A DNA stretch of 64,000 nt from Streptomyces sp. HM190 (GTDB lineage Bacteria; Actinomycetota; Actinomycetes; Streptomycetales; Streptomycetaceae): assembly GCF_009857135.1 (NCBI RefSeq), contig NZ_CP047318.1:5022001-5086000 (forward strand), given 5' to 3'. The position numbers were made by a program, and so were the translations under genes. Each line of letters starts with the position of its first letter. Within the stretch, counting starts at the first letter, position 1. Below the pieces are notes generated by a model. That model saw only the letters and a list, made by a program, of their open reading frames with translations. It was not told the origin of the DNA and searched no databases. Shown piece after piece: positions 8,001 through 16,470 of the stretch.

Positions 8001-8065
8001 GCTTTGCACGGGGCGGTCTGGGGACGCATGACCGCCCGCAGCCCCGCTCTACCCGCAGGAGCACC

Positions 8066-8821
8066 GTGGCAACTGGCCGAACTCACCGACCGGCGACCCG
8101 CAGCCGAGGGATTCCCGAGGCCACCGTCGCCAGGCTTCCGCTGTACCTCCGTGCCCTGACCGCGCTGTCGGAGCGCTCGGTACCCACCGTTTCATCCGAG
8201 GAACTGGCGGCCGCGGCGGGGGTCAACTCCGCGAAGCTCCGCAAGGACTTCTCGTACCTGGGCTCGTACGGGACGCGGGGCGTCGGCTACGACGTCGAGT
8301 ACCTCGTCTACCAGATCTCCCGTGAGCTGGGTCTCACGCAGGACTGGCCGGTCGTGATCGTCGGTATCGGTAACCTCGGCGCCGCCCTGGCCAACTACGG
8401 CGGGTTCGCCTCCCGTGGGTTCCGGGTCGCCGCGCTGATAGACGCCGACCCGGCGATGGCGGGCAAGCCGGTCGCGGGCATCCCGGTCCAGCACACGGAC
8501 GAGCTGGAAAAGATCATCGACGACAACGGCGTCTCCATCGGTGTGATCGCGACGCCCGCCGGCGCCGCCCAGCAGGTGTGCGACCGGCTCGTCGCCGCCG
8601 GGGTCACCTCCATCCTGAACTTCGCGCCCACCGTGCTGTCCGTGCCGGACGGTGTCGACGTGCGCAAGGTCGATCTCTCGATCGAGCTGCAGATCCTCGC
8701 CTTCCACGAGCAGCGCAAGGCCGGCGAGGAGGCCGCGGGTGAGCCCGGGGCCGTACCGCTGGCTCCCAAGGAGTCCGGGAAGGGACCCGACGGGGATGTC
8801 CCCGCCGTGATGCCGGCATGA
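8066..8821 (+). CDS. rex: Rex, NADH-sensing redox repressor
   Basis: A 251-residue repressor. The N-terminal winged helix (about residues 15-85) includes VPTVSSEELAAAAGVNSAKL and RKDFSYLGSYGTRGVGYDV; the Rossmann domain that senses NADH/NAD+ begins VVIVGIGNLGAALANY (GxGxxG). It should act as a homodimer. The GTG at 8066 has AGGAG five bases upstream; the open frame further upstream is spurious. Its last four bases overlap the hemA start, so the two are translationally coupled. It probably controls its own operon and respiratory genes through operators such as the one at 7973-7988. Confidence 0.96.
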   Translation: MATGRTHRPATRSRGIPEATVARLPLYLRALTALSERSVPTVSSEELAAAAGVNSAKLRKDFSYLGSYGTRGVGYDVEYLVYQISRELGLTQDWPVVIVGIGNLGAALANYGGFASRGFRVAALIDADPAMAGKPVAGIPVQHTDELEKIIDDNGVSIGVIATPAGAAQQVCDRLVAAGVTSILNFAPTVLSVPDGVDVRKVDLSIELQILAFHEQRKAGEEAAGEPGAVPLAPKESGKGPDGDVPAVMPA

Positions 8822-10542
8822 GTCTCCTGGTCGTCGGGCTGAGTCACCGCAGCGCTCCGGTGAGTGTGCTGGAGCGGGCCGCGCTGTCCCTGGACGCGCA
8901 GGTCAAGTTGCTCCAGGACACGGTCGCCGCCGAGCCGGCCGCCGAGGCCGCCGTGCTCGCCACCTGCAACCGCATCGAGCTGTACGCCGACGTGGACAAG
9001 TTCCACGCCGGTGTGGCCGAGCTGTCCACGCTGCTCGCCCAGCACGGCGGGGTGGGGCTCGACGAGCTGACGCCGTACCTGTACGTGCACTACGAGGACC
9101 GGGCCGTCCACCATCTGTTCTCGGTGGCCTGCGGGCTGGACTCCATGGTCGTCGGCGAGGGGCAGATCCTCGGCCAGATCAAGGACTCGCTGGCCCGTGC
9201 GCAGGAGCTGCACACCGCCGGGCGGCTGCTGAACGACCTGTTCCAGCAGGCCCTCAGGGTCGGCAAGCGGGCGCACTCCGAGACCGGGATCGACCGGGCC
9301 GGGCAGTCGCTGGTGACCTTCGGTCTGGAGCAGTTCACCGCCGGTGGCGCCGTCGAGGCGTGGGCCCGGGGCAAGCGGGCCGTCGTGATCGGCGCCGGGT
9401 CGATGTCGTCGCTGGCCGCCGCGACGCTGGCGCGGGCCGGAGTCGCCGAGATCGTGGTCGCCAACCGGACGTACGACCGGGCCGAGCGGCTCGCGCAGAT
9501 CCTCGGCGAGCAGGGCGAAAAGGGCGAAACGGACGTGCTGGCCCGCGCGGTACCGATGGAATCGGTGCCTTCCGAGCTGACACGTGCCGATGTCGTCGTC
9601 TCCTGCACCGGTGCGACGGGCCTGGTCCTGACCGCCGACGCCGTCGCCGCCGCCATCGAGGGACGGGTGCCCGCGGGCACGGCCGCCGCCGGACACGACC
9701 ACCGCGCGGACGCGCGGGACGACATACGGCCCGTGCTGCCGCCGATGTCGCCGGGCACCGACGACGACTGCCCGCTCGACCTCCCCGCCGTCCAGGGCGG
9801 CGGCTTCTCCGTGCACGGCGAGGCCGCGGTCGCCGGGATGGACGCGGCGACGCTGGAGCAGCACGCGGCCTGGGTCGACAACGCGACCGTCGACCGGCGC
9901 ACCGCCGCCCGCCGTACGCCCGCCGCCGACGCCGAGCTGATCGCCGCGCTCGCCGCGACCTTCGCCGTCACCGGCCGGATCACCGAACTGCGCCGGCCCG
10001 AGCCGGTCGCCGAGGCGCCCCGGCCCGAGCCCGTGCTCGCGCTGCTGGACCTGGCCATGCCGCGGGACATCGACGCGGCCGCGCACCGGCTGCCCGGCAT
10101 CCGCCTGGTCGACATCGAGTCCCTCGCCGAGGCGTCCGCCGACGCGCCGATGGCCGCCGACGTGGACATGGTGCGGAGGATCGTTTCGGACGAGGTGGCC
10201 GCCTTCGGCGCCGCCCAGCGGGCCGCGCACATCACCCCCACCGTCGTGGCGCTGCGCGCCATGGCCGCCGATGTCGTCGCGAGCGAGATCGCCCGCCTGG
10301 AGGGCCGGCTGCCCGGCCTCGACGACCGGCACCGCGGCGAGATCACCCAGACCGTGCGGCGCGTCGTCGACAAGCTGCTGCACGCGCCGACCGTACGGGT
10401 CAAGCAGCTCGCGGCCGAACCCGGCGGCGCCGGGTACGCGGACGCGCTGCGGACCCTGTTCGACCTGGACCAGGAGACGGTCGCCGCCGTGTCCCGGGCC
10501 GATGACAGCCAAGAGAACGCCGAGAACCGAGGGCGATCATGA
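8818..10542 (+). CDS. hemA: glutamyl-tRNA reductase
   Basis: It reduces the glutamate on Glu-tRNA(Glu) with NADPH to glutamate-1-semialdehyde, the first step of tetrapyrrole synthesis. The protein has 574 residues, about 150 more than the usual family length. The catalytic Cys is C50 in ATCNRIELYA; the glutamate-recognition segment GEGQILGQIKDSL and the NADPH-binding VVIGAGSMSSL (about 188) are intact. The extra length lies at about residues 283-404, between TADAVAAAIEGR and PVLALLDLAMPRD, and is rich in Asp, Ala and Arg. The ATG overlaps the rex stop by 4 bases and its own stop overlaps hemC by 4, so the operon is tightly coupled and under Rex control. Confidence 0.96.
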   Translation: MSLLVVGLSHRSAPVSVLERAALSLDAQVKLLQDTVAAEPAAEAAVLATCNRIELYADVDKFHAGVAELSTLLAQHGGVGLDELTPYLYVHYEDRAVHHLFSVACGLDSMVVGEGQILGQIKDSLARAQELHTAGRLLNDLFQQALRVGKRAHSETGIDRAGQSLVTFGLEQFTAGGAVEAWARGKRAVVIGAGSMSSLAAATLARAGVAEIVVANRTYDRAERLAQILGEQGEKGETDVLARAVPMESVPSELTRADVVVSCTGATGLVLTADAVAAAIEGRVPAGTAAAGHDHRADARDDIRPVLPPMSPGTDDDCPLDLPAVQGGGFSVHGEAAVAGMDAATLEQHAAWVDNATVDRRTAARRTPAADAELIAALAATFAVTGRITELRRPEPVAEAPRPEPVLALLDLAMPRDIDAAAHRLPGIRLVDIESLAEASADAPMAADVDMVRRIVSDEVAAFGAAQRAAHITPTVVALRAMAADVVASEIARLEGRLPGLDDRHRGEITQTVRRVVDKLLHAPTVRVKQLAAEPGGAGYADALRTLFDLDQETVAAVSRADDSQENAENRGRS

Positions 10543-11531
10543 GTGAGCAGGCACGTGAGGCGCCCCAGCGGCCGGCTGGTGGGACGCTGCGGCTCGGGAC
10601 CAGGCGGAGCAAGCTCGCCCTGGCCCAGTCCGGGCTGGTGGCGGACGCGGTCCGGCAGGTGACCGGGCGGCCCGTCGAGCTCGTGGAGATCACGACGTAC
10701 GGCGACGTCTCGCGCGAGCACCTGGCGCAGATCGGTGGCACGGGCGTCTTCGTCGCCGCGCTGCGGGAGGCGCTGCTGCGCGGCGACGTCGACTTCGCCG
10801 TGCACTCGCTCAAGGATCTGCCGACCGCGCAGCCCGCCGAGCTGGCACTGGCCGCCGTGCCGGTGCGCGAGGACGCGCGGGACGTGCTGGTCGCCCGTGA
10901 CGGCCTCACCTTCGCCCAGCTGCCGGAGGGCGCCCGCGTGGGCACCGGCTCGCCGCGGCGGATGGCCCAGCTGAACGCGTACGCGCGCAGCCACGGCCTG
11001 ACGATCGAGACGGTGCCGATCCGCGGGAACGTAGACACCCGGATCGGATACGTGCGGAAGGGTGAGCTGGACGCCGTCGTGCTGGCCGCCGCCGGACTGA
11101 ACCGGATCGGCCGGATCGACGAGGTGACCGACTTCCTGTCGGTCGACACCGTTCTGCCCGCCCCCGGCCAGGGGGCACTGGCGATCGAATGCGGCGCGGA
11201 CAACGCCTCGCTGGTCGCCGCGCTCGGCGAACTCGACGACCCGTACACACGGGCCGCCGTGACCGCCGAGCGGTCCCTGCTCGCCGCCCTGGAGGCCGGT
11301 TGCAGCGCACCTGTGGGCGCGTTCGCCGACCTTCTGGCCGACGGGCAGACTGTCAAGGAGATGCGCCTGCGCGGCGTCGTCGGCACCACCGACGGCTCGA
11401 CGCTGGTGCAGCTGTCCACCACCGGTCCCGTGCCCGGGACGTACGACCAGGCAATGGCGCTCGGCCGTGAACTCGCGGCCGAGATGCTCGCCAAGGGCGC
11501 GGCCGGTCTGATGGGGGAGCGAGCACATTGA
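10539..11531 (+). CDS. hemC: porphobilinogen deaminase (hydroxymethylbilane synthase)
   Basis: It joins four porphobilinogen molecules into hydroxymethylbilane. The protein has 330 residues, normal for the family apart from a short polar N-terminus. Visible motifs are LRLGTRRSKLALAQS, the catalytic Asp segment VDFAVHSLKDLP, the substrate-binding GTGSPRRMAQL, and the Cys that carries the dipyrromethane cofactor in ALEAGCSAPVGA. It overlaps hemA by 4 bases (ATGA) and hemD by 4 bases, so all three should be made together from the Rex-controlled promoter. Confidence 0.96.
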   Translation: MSEQAREAPQRPAGGTLRLGTRRSKLALAQSGLVADAVRQVTGRPVELVEITTYGDVSREHLAQIGGTGVFVAALREALLRGDVDFAVHSLKDLPTAQPAELALAAVPVREDARDVLVARDGLTFAQLPEGARVGTGSPRRMAQLNAYARSHGLTIETVPIRGNVDTRIGYVRKGELDAVVLAAAGLNRIGRIDEVTDFLSVDTVLPAPGQGALAIECGADNASLVAALGELDDPYTRAAVTAERSLLAALEAGCSAPVGAFADLLADGQTVKEMRLRGVVGTTDGSTLVQLSTTGPVPGTYDQAMALGRELAAEMLAKGAAGLMGERAH

Positions 11532-13279
11532 GCCCCACCACCCTTTCCGCCGGTCCGGACCACGGTCACGTCACCTTCCTCGGTGCCGGACCCGGGGATC
11601 CGGGACTTCTGACCCTGCGCGCCGTGGAGGCGCTGGCGAACGCGGACGTCCTCGTCGCCGAGCACGACGTGCTCGACGTGGTGCGCGCGCATGCCCGTCC
11701 GGGCGTCGCCGTACTGGACACCGACACGGGCCCGCCGTCGCCCGCTGCCGTGACGTCCTCGGCCTCTTCCGCGGCTACTTCAGCGGATACGTTTTCGGGC
11801 ACAGGCACGCCTCAGCTGACGGTTGTTGACGGCGCGTCGACAACCGTTGGTGCACCCGCTGTGCGGGATGCGGCACATCTTGTCATGGAGGCTGCGCGGG
11901 GCGGCAAGCGGGTCGTCCGTGCGGTGTCCGGGGACCCCGGCCTGGACACCTACGCCACCGGCGAGATGCTGGCGTGCGCCGCCGCGGGCGTGCCGTTCGA
12001 GGTGGTGCCCGGTGTGGCGGCCGCCGTGGGCGTGCCCGCCTACGCGGGTGTGCCGCTGCGGGACGCGCAGGGCGCGGACGTGCGCTTCGTGGACGCGCGC
12101 ACGGCGTCCGAGCGGTGCTGGACGGAGGTCGGCGCGTCCGACGGGACCGTGGTGGTCTCGGCGACGCTGGAGACCGTGGCCGCCGCCGCCGGCGAACTGG
12201 TCGCGGCCGGCCGCAAGCCCGACACGCCGCTGACCGTCACCGTCGCCGGTACGACGACCCGGCAGCGGACCTGGACCGCCACGCTCGGCACGATCGCGCA
12301 GGTGCTGAAGCAGGCCAAGGTGCTGCCCTCGCCGGAGGGCGGCCGGCCGGTGATAGCCGTGGTCGGTGAGCGTTCCGCCGCGGCCCAGCGCGACCAGTTG
12401 TCGTGGTTCGAGAGCAAGCCGCTGTTCGGCTGGCGGGTCCTGGTGCCGCGCACCAAGGAGCAGGCCGCCTCGCTCTCCGACCAGCTGCGGTCCTACGGGG
12501 CCGTGCCGCACGAGGTGCCGACGATCGCCGTCGAGCCGCCGCGCACCCCGCAGCAGATGGAGCGCGCGGTCAAGGGCCTGGTGACCGGGCGGTACGAGTG
12601 GATCGCCTTCACCTCGGTGAACGCGGTCAAGGCCGTGCGGGAGAAGTTCGAGGAGTACGGGCTCGACGCCCGTGCCTTCGCGGGGATCAAGGTCGCCGCG
12701 GTGGGCGAGCAGACCGCCAGGGCGCTCGTCGCCTTCGGTGTGAAGCCGGACCTCGTGCCGAGCGGTGAGCAGTCCGCGGCCGGGCTGCTGGAGGACTGGC
12801 CGCCGTACGACCCCGTCTTCGACCCGATCGACCGGGTGTTCCTGCCGCGGGCCGACATCGCCACCGAGACGCTGGTCGCCGGGCTGATCGAACTCGGGTG
12901 GGAGGTCGACGACGTGACCGCCTACCGGACCGTGCGGGCCTCGCCGCCGCCGGCGGAGACCCGTGAGGCGATCAAGGGCGGTGGCTTCGACGCCGTGCTG
13001 TTCACGTCGTCGTCCACGGTGCGGAACCTGGTCGGCATCGCCGGCAAGCCGCACAACGTGACGGTGATCGCCTGTATCGGGCCCGCGACGGCGAAGACCG
13101 CCGAGGAGCACGGGCTGCGGGTGGACGTGATGGCTCCCGAGCCGTCCGTGCACAAGCTGGCCGAGGCGCTCGCGGACTTCGGGATGCGGCGGCGCGCGGC
13201 CGCGGTCGAGGCGGGCGATCCCGTGACGCGGCCGAGCGAGCGGCGGCCGGGGGCACGGCGGAGGCGCAGCACGACCTGA
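11528..13279 (+). CDS. hemD: fused uroporphyrinogen-III C-methyltransferase / uroporphyrinogen-III synthase
   Basis: A 583-residue two-domain enzyme. The N-terminal half (about residues 10-285) is a SAM-dependent tetrapyrrole methylase: VTFLGAGPGDPGLLTLRA, then VVRAVSGDPGLDTYA and PGVAAAVGVPAYAGVPL. The C-terminal half (about 295-560) is uroporphyrinogen-III synthase, from FGWRVLVPRTKEQA to AVLFTSSSTVRNLV. The fusion could close the ring and then methylate it toward siroheme and cobalamin. The start is a rare TTG at 11528, inside the hemC stop, with GGGGAG upstream. A segment at about residues 73-95, rich in Ser, Ala and Thr, interrupts the methylase domain, so I am less sure that this half is active. 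Confidence 0.93.
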   Translation: MSPTTLSAGPDHGHVTFLGAGPGDPGLLTLRAVEALANADVLVAEHDVLDVVRAHARPGVAVLDTDTGPPSPAAVTSSASSAATSADTFSGTGTPQLTVVDGASTTVGAPAVRDAAHLVMEAARGGKRVVRAVSGDPGLDTYATGEMLACAAAGVPFEVVPGVAAAVGVPAYAGVPLRDAQGADVRFVDARTASERCWTEVGASDGTVVVSATLETVAAAAGELVAAGRKPDTPLTVTVAGTTTRQRTWTATLGTIAQVLKQAKVLPSPEGGRPVIAVVGERSAAAQRDQLSWFESKPLFGWRVLVPRTKEQAASLSDQLRSYGAVPHEVPTIAVEPPRTPQQMERAVKGLVTGRYEWIAFTSVNAVKAVREKFEEYGLDARAFAGIKVAAVGEQTARALVAFGVKPDLVPSGEQSAAGLLEDWPPYDPVFDPIDRVFLPRADIATETLVAGLIELGWEVDDVTAYRTVRASPPPAETREAIKGGGFDAVLFTSSSTVRNLVGIAGKPHNVTVIACIGPATAKTAEEHGLRVDVMAPEPSVHKLAEALADFGMRRRAAAVEAGDPVTRPSERRPGARRRRSTT

Positions 13280-13329
13280 GCGGGTTGGCCGGTCGTGCGG
13301 GGCGTACGGGTCGTACGGGTCGTACGGGA

Positions 13330-13358
13330 GGGGCGGCGGGTCTTGGGACCGCCGCCCC
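13330..13358 (+). terminator. terminator of the rex-hem operon
   Basis: A 10-base GC stem (13330-13339 with 13349-13358) with a 9-base loop lies 50 bases after hemD and before the convergent DUF397 gene. The preceding GTACGG repeats at 13305-13328 add nothing to the stem. Confidence 0.6.
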
Positions 13359-13389
13359 GCCGTCTTGTGTGTCTTCCGCGGTCGCGCTG

Positions 13390-13593
13390 TCAGTGGCCGG
13401 AGGCGTAGGGGAGGAACGTCGCCCAGGCGGTGGGGGTGAGGGCGAGGCGGGGGCCTCGGGGGTTCTTCGAGTCGCGGACGAGGATGGTGGCGGGGGTGGT
13501 GGCGACTTCGAGGCAGGAGGGAGTGTCGGCGCCGCTGTGGCTGCTCTTTATCCACTCCAGCGACGTCTCGTTCCCGTCGGGCTTGCGGATCAT
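13390..13593 (-). CDS. DUF397 small protein
   Basis: A 67-residue DUF397 protein with the typical LEWIKSSHSGADTPSCLEVA segment and VRDSKNPRGPRLALTPTAW. Such proteins are abundant in Streptomyces and nearly always follow an XRE-family regulator gene, as here, where the ATG overlaps the stop of the regulator by 4 bases. Known pairs regulate development and antibiotic synthesis, the small protein acting as antagonist of its partner. Function in this strain is inferred only from family and position. Confidence 0.88.
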   Translation of the reverse strand: MIRKPDGNETSLEWIKSSHSGADTPSCLEVATTPATILVRDSKNPRGPRLALTPTAWATFLPYASGH

Positions 13594-14423
13594 GTGTCTC
13601 CCAGCAGTTTCTCGATGAAGGCCAGCGACTCGTGGGGCGTGAGAGCCTGTGACCGGATGGTCCCATAGCGGATATCGAGGATCTGAACAAGTTTCGGCTC
13701 GGTGATCGCACGGCTGATGAGCTGGACTTCGTTGTAACCCACGGTGGAGCCGTCGTTGAGTCTGAGCACTCGGAACGGGCCGTCGACCCCGGCGTTTCCC
13801 TCACGTCCCAGCGGCATTACCTGTACGTCGACGTTCCGCAACTCCCCCAGGTGCAAGAGCCGTTGGAGCTGCCTGCGCATCACCATCTTGCCCCCGTAGG
13901 GGCGTCGCAGTGTCGACTCGCACTGGACAAAGCTGAGAACGGGAAGGGTTGTGGGGCTCTCGATGATTTCCTGTCGTGCCAGGCGCGCGGCGACCCTCTG
14001 CTCCAGCTCGTCCTCCTTGAAGGGCGGCCGTCGTGAGCCGAACACCGCGCGGGCGTACTCCTCTGTCTGAAGCAGCCCGTCGATGACCGAGTTGTTGTAG
14101 GAGCAGATCTCGACGGCCTCGGCCTCCAGTCGCTTCACGTCCCGCACCTTCTTCGGATACCGGACCTCCGCCAAGTCCCGCTTCATCGCGATGATCTTGC
14201 CGTTCGCGCCCAGCGCCCCGTCCGCCCGGTCCAGGTACTCCGGCCGGGGGATCCGCCGCCCCCGCTCCACCGAGGAGACCTGCTCCTCCCCGTACCCGAT
14301 CGCCGCCCCGAACTCCGCCTGGGTGAGACCCGCCGCCTCGCGCCACAGCTTCAGCTGGCGGGCAACCGTCTTCATCACCGCCCCGGCCTCGTCGTCCTCC
14401 GGCCCCGCGTCCCAGTCGCCCAC
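13590..14423 (-). CDS. XRE-family transcriptional regulator with DUF5753 domain
   Basis: A 277-residue regulator. The HTH (about residues 20-75) reads LKLWREAAGLTQAEFGAAIG, then YGEEQVSSVERGRRIPRPEY; the rest is the DUF5753 ligand or partner domain (YNNSVIDGLLQTEEYARAVF, LGELRNVDVQVMPLG). It starts with GTG at 14423; the internal ATG at 14375 is another possible start. It overlaps the DUF397 gene and is divergent from an ATPase-fold gene 163 bases away. This three-gene arrangement is repeated many times in Streptomyces genomes and is thought to be a small regulatory module; its targets are not visible here. Confidence 0.9.
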   Translation of the reverse strand: MGDWDAGPEDDEAGAVMKTVARQLKLWREAAGLTQAEFGAAIGYGEEQVSSVERGRRIPRPEYLDRADGALGANGKIIAMKRDLAEVRYPKKVRDVKRLEAEAVEICSYNNSVIDGLLQTEEYARAVFGSRRPPFKEDELEQRVAARLARQEIIESPTTLPVLSFVQCESTLRRPYGGKMVMRRQLQRLLHLGELRNVDVQVMPLGREGNAGVDGPFRVLRLNDGSTVGYNEVQLISRAITEPKLVQILDIRYGTIRSQALTPHESLAFIEKLLGDT

Positions 14424-14586
14424 GTCGTCCGCCGCCTTCCGTCACGCCACCACTCGCCCAACTCCGTCGCCCGCGTCGCGTCACCCCGGTGCGGCCCGGA
14501 CAACGGTCGGCACGCACCCGGACAGCCACTCTCCGCACGGGCGCCGTCCCTTCACAGGCTATGCACGCGCAACCACTCTGTGTGAC

Positions 14587-15051
14587 ATGAGCGATCGGAT
14601 CACCCGAACCAGCAGTTCCGTTACCGCGCCCTCCGCGCCCGCCGCCGTTGCCGACCCGCCCCACCGGTTCTCGGTACCGCTGTCCGCCACGCGTCGCGGA
14701 GCCCGCCTGGCCAGACTTCTGGCCACGGAGCAACTGCGCTCGTGGGGGCTGCCGTTGGATCCCGCGCGGCTCGTCGTCGCCGAGCTCGCCGCCAACGCGG
14801 CCTCCCATGGCCGGGTCCTCGGCCGGAGCTTTCGCCTCGCGCTCGAAGTCACTCCGCCCGGCGTGCTGCGTATCGAAGTGACCGACTCCCGGGGTGATCG
14901 TCTGCCCGTGCGTGCGCCGGTGGCCGGTGGCGCCCCGGCCGAAGGCGGCTACGGGCTGTGGCTCGTGGAGGAGCTGGCGGATCGGTGGGGTGTCGTGGCC
15001 GGGCCGGTGCCGTCCAAGACCGTCTGGGCCGAGCTGGATCTCAGGCGCTGA
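14587..15051 (+). CDS. HATPase_c_2 anti-sigma-type ATP-binding protein
   Basis: A 154-residue single-domain protein of the GHKL/RsbW kind. The N-box is VVAELAANAASHG, and the G-box is PAEGGYGLWLVEELADRWGV. The Asn of the N-box is present, so ATP binding is likely. It may be a serine kinase or a partner of the divergent XRE/DUF397 pair, a combination common in Streptomyces. ATG at 14587; no clear ribosome site. No membrane segment. Confidence 0.85.
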   Translation: MSDRITRTSSSVTAPSAPAAVADPPHRFSVPLSATRRGARLARLLATEQLRSWGLPLDPARLVVAELAANAASHGRVLGRSFRLALEVTPPGVLRIEVTDSRGDRLPVRAPVAGGAPAEGGYGLWLVEELADRWGVVAGPVPSKTVWAELDLRR

Positions 15052-15094
15052 AGTAGCTTCGGTGGGGCGTCAGCGGCGTCAGTACTCTGACCGT

Positions 15095-15697
15095 ATGGCC
15101 GACCTCTGCGCAGTCGACGTCTCCCTGAACCTGGCGGCTACGGTGCCGGACGCGGTGCTCTCCGAGTTGCGCCGACACCTCGGCCATGAGGATGGTGACG
15201 GTCTGGCCGACGAGTCCGACGACCACCCCGTCTGGGCCGCCCGCGGTCCCGCCAGGCGCATCGGCGGTGTCCTGGTCGGCGAGCTGATCAGAACGGACCA
15301 GGGCTGAGCCTTGACGGTCCGTCAAGAAGTGCATGCCGAATCCATGGCGCAGATCGACGCCTTGATCGAAGTGTTGGCATTCCACTCCGCTACGGAAGGC
15401 GTTATCGGCCAGATCCGGTTCTACGAGGACGAGATTCCCGATCTGCTTCTCAGCAGGTCCGGAAAACTGGTGAGGGTATCCCTGAGCCGGCTGCCGGAAG
15501 ACGAAGCTCTGACGATTTCGCGCCTGGTTGGCGGTGTCGCCAACGGTCGGCTCACAGTCGACCTCGTCTCCGAACGAAGCCGCCCTGACAGCGCCTCGGG
15601 TGGGCATCACGTCTCGAACTCGCCCACCCAGGAACGCTCCAGCAGGTGCTTGGGGAGGTACTCGGACTCGACATTGATGGGCATGCCCGCGTCGTAG
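15095..15697 (+). pseudogene. unrecognised gene split by one in-frame stop
   Basis: Two open pieces lie in the same frame: 15095-15307 (70 codons, MADLCAVDVSLNLAATVPDA) and 15308-15697. They are separated only by TGA at 15305-15307, in the context DQG-stop-ALTVRQEVHAES. A one-base change of TGG to TGA would explain this, because the second piece continues as compact protein (IGQIRFYEDEIPDLLLSRSG) right after the stop. The second piece could also restart at TTG 15311. Its last 30 codons overlap the immunity gene on the other strand and are low in quality, so the natural end may lie earlier. Family not named. Sequencing error is the main alternative. Confidence 0.6.
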
Positions 15698-16470
15698 GCG
15701 AGGCAGGCGACCGCGAGGGGGCCGAGGGCGACGGTTCCGCTGATGGACTCCCGTCGGTCCTTGTCCGCGTTCCAGTACTCCTTGTGCAGCCGTAGCGCCT
15801 GGACGAGTGTGGCGTTGAACTGCTCCTCGTCACGCTTGAGGAACTGCAGGAACAGGTCGAGCGGTGGATAGAGGAGCTTCAGCATCAGCTCGCGGGGAGC
15901 GACCCGGAGCCGGTCCGGGTCGGTGCCATGGAAGGCCGCGGTGAACTTGTCGCCGAGGTCGGGGCGTTCCATCCAGTAGGCCTGCAACGCGTCGACCCAG
16001 TGGTAAACGTACTCGTCGTACACCGCGCCGGAGGCGCGCAGCAGATCGATCGGCACGTCGCAGAGCCGCGTCATCCGTTCCTGGTCACGGCAGACGATCG
16101 CCAGCCAGAACGCACTAATCCAGTTTCCCGCGTCGGTGAAATGCTGCGCGCCGATGGCCGGAATCGTGCGCTTCTCATGCGCAATCTGGCACTCCACCGA
16201 TTCCTCCGCGGTCGTGGCCGCCGCGAACAGGGCGGAGCCGACCTGCATCGCCGCCACCCAGGCTTCCCAGGTCTCGGACTTGTCGGCGGTGGGATCGTGG
16301 AGACAGTGCAACTGCGCGGCGCTCAACGCACTGCTGAAGGTCAGGCCGAAGCCCTCGGGATACTCTGAAAGTTCCTCGACATCCTCAAGCAGGCCCCGAT
16401 CACTTGACTCGATGAAGCTCGTCGGATCCTCGGAGGGTGGTTCGTCCTCGCGCGGCACGTGTGTGGTCAT
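15607..16470 (-). CDS. Imm49-type immunity protein
   Basis: A 287-residue, all-alpha soluble protein resembling the immunity 49 family: segments GLTFSSALSAAQLHCLHD, TWEAWVAAMQVGSALFAAAT, DAGNWISAFWLAIVCRDQER and YVYHWVDALQAYW. Imm49 proteins lie next to polymorphic toxins of several classes and protect the producer and its kin by binding the toxin domain. The ATG overlaps the last 4 bases of the toxin gene, so the antidote is made coupled to the toxin. No signal peptide, so it acts in the cytoplasm. The match to Imm49 is from memory of the family. Confidence 0.75.
   Translation of the reverse strand: MTTHVPREDEPPSEDPTSFIESSDRGLLEDVEELSEYPEGFGLTFSSALSAAQLHCLHDPTADKSETWEAWVAAMQVGSALFAAATTAEESVECQIAHEKRTIPAIGAQHFTDAGNWISAFWLAIVCRDQERMTRLCDVPIDLLRASGAVYDEYVYHWVDALQAYWMERPDLGDKFTAAFHGTDPDRLRVAPRELMLKLLYPPLDLFLQFLKRDEEQFNATLVQALRLHKEYWNADKDRRESISGTVALGPLAVACLAYDAGMPINVESEYLPKHLLERSWVGEFET

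Noticed and set aside
7841..8065. N-terminal extension of Rex
   Set aside because: It would cover the Rex operator and promoter; the GTG at 8066 has a proper ribosome site and matches the family start.
8395..11528. Very long open frames on the - strand across hemA and hemC
   Set aside because: They lie exactly opposite clear heme genes, are rich in Arg, Gly, Val and Ala, and show no family signature; high G+C keeps the opposite frames open.
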